A stretch of DNA of 64,000 nt from JASHPR01 sp963815375. Its GTDB lineage: Bacteria > Actinomycetota > Actinomycetes > Streptosporangiales > Streptosporangiaceae. The position numbers and the translations under genes are program-made. The stretch lies in assembly GCA_963815375.1 (NCBI GenBank), contig CAWFGX010000012.1, positions 62,001 through 126,000 on the forward strand. Reading direction: 5' to 3'. The notes beneath the pieces were generated by a model. That model did no database searches and was not told the origin of the DNA. It saw nothing but the letters and a program-made list of their open reading frames with translations. How positions within the stretch are numbered: position 1 is the stretch's first letter; every line of letters begins with the position of its first letter. Of the stretch, positions 60,901 through 64,000 are shown piece after piece.

Positions 60901-61569
60901 GTAGAGGCTGTAGCCACCCCACTCGTTGTAGGCCTGCCAGGTCTCGTCGGAGGTCATGAAGACGACGTCGGAGGTGCTGGACGGATTCGTGACGACGAAC
61001 GGGATCTGGTTATCGTCGGTCGCTGTGTAGATGTGCGCGAAGTAGACGCCGGACACGGCTGTGGACGGGACCGTCCAGCTCGCGGACACACTCCAGTTAC
61101 CGCAGTCGACCAGGCCGGTGACCGTGTTGGTGTTGCAGGGCGGCTGGTTCTCCGACACCTGCATATTCGGCGTGATGCTCGCGATCAGACGCGCGCCATC
61201 CCCTTGGTAGTAGCCCATCCGGTAGATGTCGATCTTGTAGCTGCTGACCGAGGAGTCGATCTTGAAGTTGATGGTGCCTCCGATGGGCACGCTGAACGGA
61301 TCGGCGAAGCCCTGGACGGTCGTGCCCTCGCCCGCGGTCATGTCCCAGTCGGACTCGGGGGTGCCGGGCAGCTGGTTCTCGCACACGATCGGGTTGGCGC
61401 AGGACGCCGGGTCAGCGGCCGGCGTCGCGCCGGCCATGCTCAGCAGGCCACCCGCAAGAATCATCACAGCTGGCAGGGCAACCCGCCGTCGCAGCCCGCT
61501 GCCCATCCGGACCCGGCGTTTGGCGCCGGACGGTCTGCGCACGGCACTGCCCAAGAAACGCCAGCTCAT
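56955..61569 (-). pseudogene. giant secreted protein: DMFase-like domain, Ig-like domains, four DUF4082 repeats; one frameshift
   Basis: The signal sequence (VALPAVMILAGGLLSMAGAT) is followed by a domain like the large subunit of N,N-dimethylformamidase: YKIDIYRMGYYQGDGARLIA, AYNEWGGYSLYTGD, VSYNRPFTTRWND, FPMIEFLEENGYNVTYVSQS-D and MTAGHDEYYDAGDMANI. A frame change near 60385 (at FTASGDDS) joins it to a 1141-codon frame: rest of that domain, an Ig-like part (SPASGASLSNGQTVTITGTA), then DUF4082, Big_5-like, DUF4082, Big_5-like, DUF4082, DUF4082. Each DUF4082 starts with Cys-Pro-Cys. Total about 1530 residues, exported; probably acts on or binds the extracellular polysaccharide. Confidence 0.8.
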
Positions 61570-61664
61570 GGCTTTCCCCCCACCCTCTGAGCAACCGCTC
61601 TGACAGCTAGACGCGCTGGTCAGCAATCTGGATGGCATTTCCAGACGAATTTGCTTTTCCTTGT

Positions 61665-62285
61665 TCAGCCCAGGCAAGGAACGAGGGTGCCGCCTCGCTC
61701 CTCGTAGAGCTCACCTGTCCGCGGGCAGCGCCAGCGGCTGCCGCCCACCGCAACGAGCCGCTCGCCCGCGCGGCCGACCCAGCCGACCTGCCGGGCGGGC
61801 ACACCCGCTACCAGCGCGAAGTCGGGCACATCGCGGGTCACGACAGCACCGGCGGCGACAAGCGCCCAGCACCCGATCGTGCGGCCGGCGATGACCACGA
61901 CCCGCGCGCCGAGCGAGGCGCCCTCGCGCACGAGCACCCCGGCTGCGTCCCAGTCGTCCGGGTGCTTGAGCTTCCCGGTCACGTCGACCGAGCGGGGGTG
62001 CAGGTCGTTGGTGAGCACAGCCGCCGGCCCGATGAACACGCCGTCCTCGAGCCGCGCTGGCTCGTAGACGAGCGCGTAGTTCTGCAGCTTGACGTTGTCG
62101 CCGATGACGACGCCCGGCCCGACATACGCTCCCCTGCCGACGATGCAGCCGCGGCCGAGCCGCGCGTCCTCACGGATCTGGGCCAGGTGCCAGACGGTCG
62201 TGCCAGCGCCGATAATGGCCCGCCCGTCAACGTCCGCTGTCGCCTGCACCTGGCAGGCATTCACGGCCGGAACTCCGTTGATCAT
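61665..62285 (-). CDS. left-handed beta-helix acetyltransferase, WbpD/WlbB-like (206 aa)
   Basis: Hexapeptide-repeat enzyme: VDGRAIIGAGTTVWHLAQIR, EDARLGRGCIVGRGAYVGPG and VKLQNYALVYEPARLEDGVF match the WlbB/WbpD pattern (..I...VWHF..I..GA.IG..C.iGQ...V...V.IG...KiQN..S.Y.GV.lEd.VF.GPs.vFTN). The catalytic Asn is in KLQN. VLTNDLHPRSVD keeps the family's TND-P-R. It ends with RWRCPRTGELYEERGGTLVP, the zinc-less tail of these enzymes. Expected to acetylate the 3-amino group made by an aminotransferase of the cluster. Confidence 0.9.
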   Translation of the reverse strand: MINGVPAVNACQVQATADVDGRAIIGAGTTVWHLAQIREDARLGRGCIVGRGAYVGPGVVIGDNVKLQNYALVYEPARLEDGVFIGPAAVLTNDLHPRSVDVTGKLKHPDDWDAAGVLVREGASLGARVVVIAGRTIGCWALVAAGAVVTRDVPDFALVAGVPARQVGWVGRAGERLVAVGGSRWRCPRTGELYEERGGTLVPCLG

Positions 62286-62315
62286 CTGTTCTCCACCAGT
62301 CAGGCCAGCCCCGTG

Positions 62316-63581
62316 TCAGGCCAGCAAGGTGCGGCCGTAGTAGTCGCCCGGATCGGTCACTCCGGGCAGCGCGAAGAAGTAGCCGCCGCCGAACGGGCTG
62401 ATGTAGTCCTCCAGCGGCTCGCCGTTCAGCCGCGTCTGCACAGCCTCGAACTGGCGCTTGATGTCCTGCTGGAAGCAGGTGAAGATCAGTCCCTGGTCAA
62501 GGTCGCCTACAGCGTCGATGCCGCGGTCGTAGTTATAGGCGCGCCGCAGGATCCGGCTGGAGGCGGTCTTCGGTGTCCGCGGGTTGGCCAGCCGGATGTG
62601 CGCCTCCAGCGGGATCACCGCACCCTGGGGGTCGGCGGCGTAGTCGGGGACGGAGAACTCGCTGGTGCCGTCCAGCGGAGCGCCGTTGCCGCGCTGGCGG
62701 CCGAACATGTTCTGCTGCTCGATGATCGAGACCCGGTCCCAGAACTCGACGAACATCCGGATCAGCCGGATGACCAGGTAGCTGCCGCCCGCGGTCCAGG
62801 CTGGCTCGGCGCTCGTCCCTGGCTGGACCCAGACCAGGCTGTCCATCTCGGTGGCATCGGTCACGCCGGGATTGGCGATCCCGTCCATGAACCCCATCAG
62901 GTTCCGGGGTGTCGTGCCGGCCGGGCGCGGCCCGCTGGCGAACCCGTCGATGCGCCACTGCGGCTGCATCCAGCCGCGGGTAGCGCGGGTGATGTCGCGG
63001 ATCGCGTGCAGCACCGTGTCCGCGTTGCCCGCGGACAGCTGCAGCACCAGGTCGCCCTGGCACTGCGCCGGGTCGAGCTCGTCGTTGGGAAAGGGCTGCA
63101 TCGATGTCAGGTGCGCTGGCTTGGCGTCTGTCAGCCCAAACCGGCCGTCGAACAGCGACGCACCGACTCCGACGGTGGCGGTGAGCCCATCCGGGACGAC
63201 CACCGGCCCCAGGATGCCGGAGTCCGACGGCGTCCCGCTGACGCCCGCAGGCGGTGGCGTCCCTCCGGCCGTGAGGAACCGGGCGCGGTCCGTCAGCGTC
63301 TGGAACAGGTCCGTCAGCTCGCCGCGTCCGTCCGCTGTGACGTAGAACGACAGGACCGCGGTCTGCCGCTGCGGCTCGGGCAGGATGCCCGCCTGATGCG
63401 GGCCATGGAACGGCACCGCCGGGAGCCGGGCCTGCGGGTCTGCCGCCACCGCCCCCGACGATGAGGGGACAGAACGATTCTGCGCGCCGGCCACGTACCC
63501 GCCCGCCGCCCCGGCCGCCACCCCGGCCGCACCAGCGCCCAGCATGCCGCGCAGGAACGACCGCCTGCCCGGTCCAGTCAT
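62316..63581 (-). CDS. efeB: Tat-exported DyP-type peroxidase EfeB (421 aa)
   Basis: Twin-arginine signal GPGRRSFLRGMLGAGAAGVA is followed by a DyP haem-peroxidase: GFMDGIANP at 230-238 is the GxxDG motif with distal Asp, the proximal haem His is in VIPLEAHIRLANPRTPK, and SRILRRAYNYDRG carries the distal Arg. GLIFTCFQQDIKRQFEAVQT and DYISPFGGGYFFALPGV close it. In EfeUOB it works with EfeO outside the membrane on iron or haem. Its ATG overlaps the stop of the upstream gene (ATGA). Confidence 0.92.
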   Translation of the reverse strand: MTGPGRRSFLRGMLGAGAAGVAAGAAGGYVAGAQNRSVPSSSGAVAADPQARLPAVPFHGPHQAGILPEPQRQTAVLSFYVTADGRGELTDLFQTLTDRARFLTAGGTPPPAGVSGTPSDSGILGPVVVPDGLTATVGVGASLFDGRFGLTDAKPAHLTSMQPFPNDELDPAQCQGDLVLQLSAGNADTVLHAIRDITRATRGWMQPQWRIDGFASGPRPAGTTPRNLMGFMDGIANPGVTDATEMDSLVWVQPGTSAEPAWTAGGSYLVIRLIRMFVEFWDRVSIIEQQNMFGRQRGNGAPLDGTSEFSVPDYAADPQGAVIPLEAHIRLANPRTPKTASSRILRRAYNYDRGIDAVGDLDQGLIFTCFQQDIKRQFEAVQTRLNGEPLEDYISPFGGGYFFALPGVTDPGDYYGRTLLA

Positions 63582-64000
63582 GGCACGAGCCTGTCCGCTT
63601 CGAAGACGACCGGGATCGCGGACAGCAGCTCCAGGGTCTGGCCGGCGGCGGCGTCGATGTTCGCGCGCTGCACCGTGGTGAGATCGGCTGCTGGCGTCCA
63701 GCCGCTGGGAGTGTGTTCGGCGCTGATGAGGGCCTGCAGCTGGTCCAGCCAGCTGTAGAGGGAGGACAGGTCGGGATCCCTGCTGACCAGCAGCGGGCGC
63801 AGCATCGACAGCTGCGCCAGGGTGGCCGTGATGCCTGCGGCGGTCGTGGCCAGCGTTGTCCCGCTGCCAAAGTCAGCCTGCCCGCTGATCTGGAACCGCA
63901 TCGCGTTCTCGAGAATCTCGTGCGTGCGCAGCGCGAGATCGCCGAGCGTCTGCGGCGGCGGGAGCTCCATGCCCGGGTACGCAGTGATCAGCGACTTCAC
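63578..64000 (-). CDS. efeO: EfeO/imelysin-like iron-uptake protein, 5' end outside the window
   Basis: 140 residues of the C-terminal end: LPPPQTLGDLALRTHEILEN, AMRFQISGQADFGSGTTLAT, LSSLYSWLDQLQALIS and QTLELLSAIPVVFEADR. The helical imelysin/M75 fold with T..L..RTHEILE is typical of EfeO, the periplasmic iron-delivery protein. It is directly coupled to efeB. The N-terminal cupredoxin part, if present, is off the window. Confidence 0.85.
   Translation of the reverse strand: MKSLITAYPGMELPPPQTLGDLALRTHEILENAMRFQISGQADFGSGTTLATTAAGITATLAQLSMLRPLLVSRDPDLSSLYSWLDQLQALISAEHTPSGWTPAADLTTVQRANIDAAAGQTLELLSAIPVVFEADRLVP

Noticed and set aside
33780..62285. Exosortase, PEP-CTERM protein or tyrosine autokinase in the EPS locus
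   Set aside because: None of the translated genes shows the required motifs; the Wzz-like protein has no Walker A/B.
61632..63464. Plus-strand open frame of 610 codons
   Set aside because: Antisense to the WbpD-like and EfeB genes; no motif or start signal.

Overview
The window is high-GC DNA whose genes have strongly G/C third codon positions, GTG/TTG starts and GGAGG-type ribosome binding sites. Gene content (a NgoMIV-type restriction system, PhoU/Pst, an MhuD-like haem oxygenase, Tat-exported EfeB, amphi-Trp, GntR and SRPBCC proteins) fits a soil-type actinomycete. No 16S rRNA or species marker is present, so I do not go below the class.

Region 1 (1-19090) is accessory and heavily decayed. 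It holds small GntR-linked genes, an SRPBCC protein, an SDR, an orphan Imm7 immunity protein, an SMI1/DUF6461 protein, a MarR regulator with a near-perfect operator beside a small membrane protein, and an oxidoreductase. Between them are remnants: an IS630-type and an IS1182-type transposase, a third transposase-like fragment, the tail of a LuxR regulator, the tail of a thioredoxin reductase, a frameshifted and truncated MFS exporter, a relaxase piece and an integrase fragment carrying an inserted GntR domain. The integrase fragment lies next to a tRNA-Thr(UGU) gene at 19091-19163, so this side looks like a degraded integrative element. A 68-bp sequence occurs twice (1523-1590 and 9286-9353).

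Region 2 (19460-28226) looks like core chromosome with one defence insertion. It contains an AlkA-like glycosylase, a NgoMIV-family endonuclease with its C5-cytosine methyltransferase, phoU facing the pstSCAB operon with a PHO-box candidate upstream, a haem oxygenase and a HAD-like protein.

Region 3 (28304-62285) is one large extracellular polysaccharide locus. It has an initiating polyprenyl-phosphate sugar transferase (33780), at least seven glycosyltransferases, a Wzx-like flippase, a Wzy-like polymerase coupled to a Wzz-like chain-length protein, a NodB deacetylase, a YdcF protein and a set for an acylated amino sugar (two DegT aminotransferases, an epimerase, a Gfo/Idh oxidoreductase and two left-handed beta-helix acyltransferases). 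It also has a secreted beta-helix protein and a very large secreted DUF4082 protein. Inside it is a tight cassette: GNAT-like acyltransferase, AMP-forming ligase, fold-III PLP decarboxylase and acyl carrier protein (35234-39319). This parallels both the exosortase-associated ligase/decarboxylase pair and the butirosin BtrJ/BtrK/BtrI logic, and is my leading candidate for an undescribed polysaccharide-decorating system.

Region 4 (62316-64000) is the start of an efeOB iron-uptake operon running off the end.

Three conserved genes in region 3 each carry one frameshift (near 45800, 56585 and 60385). These may be sequencing errors or real decay; raw reads would settle it.
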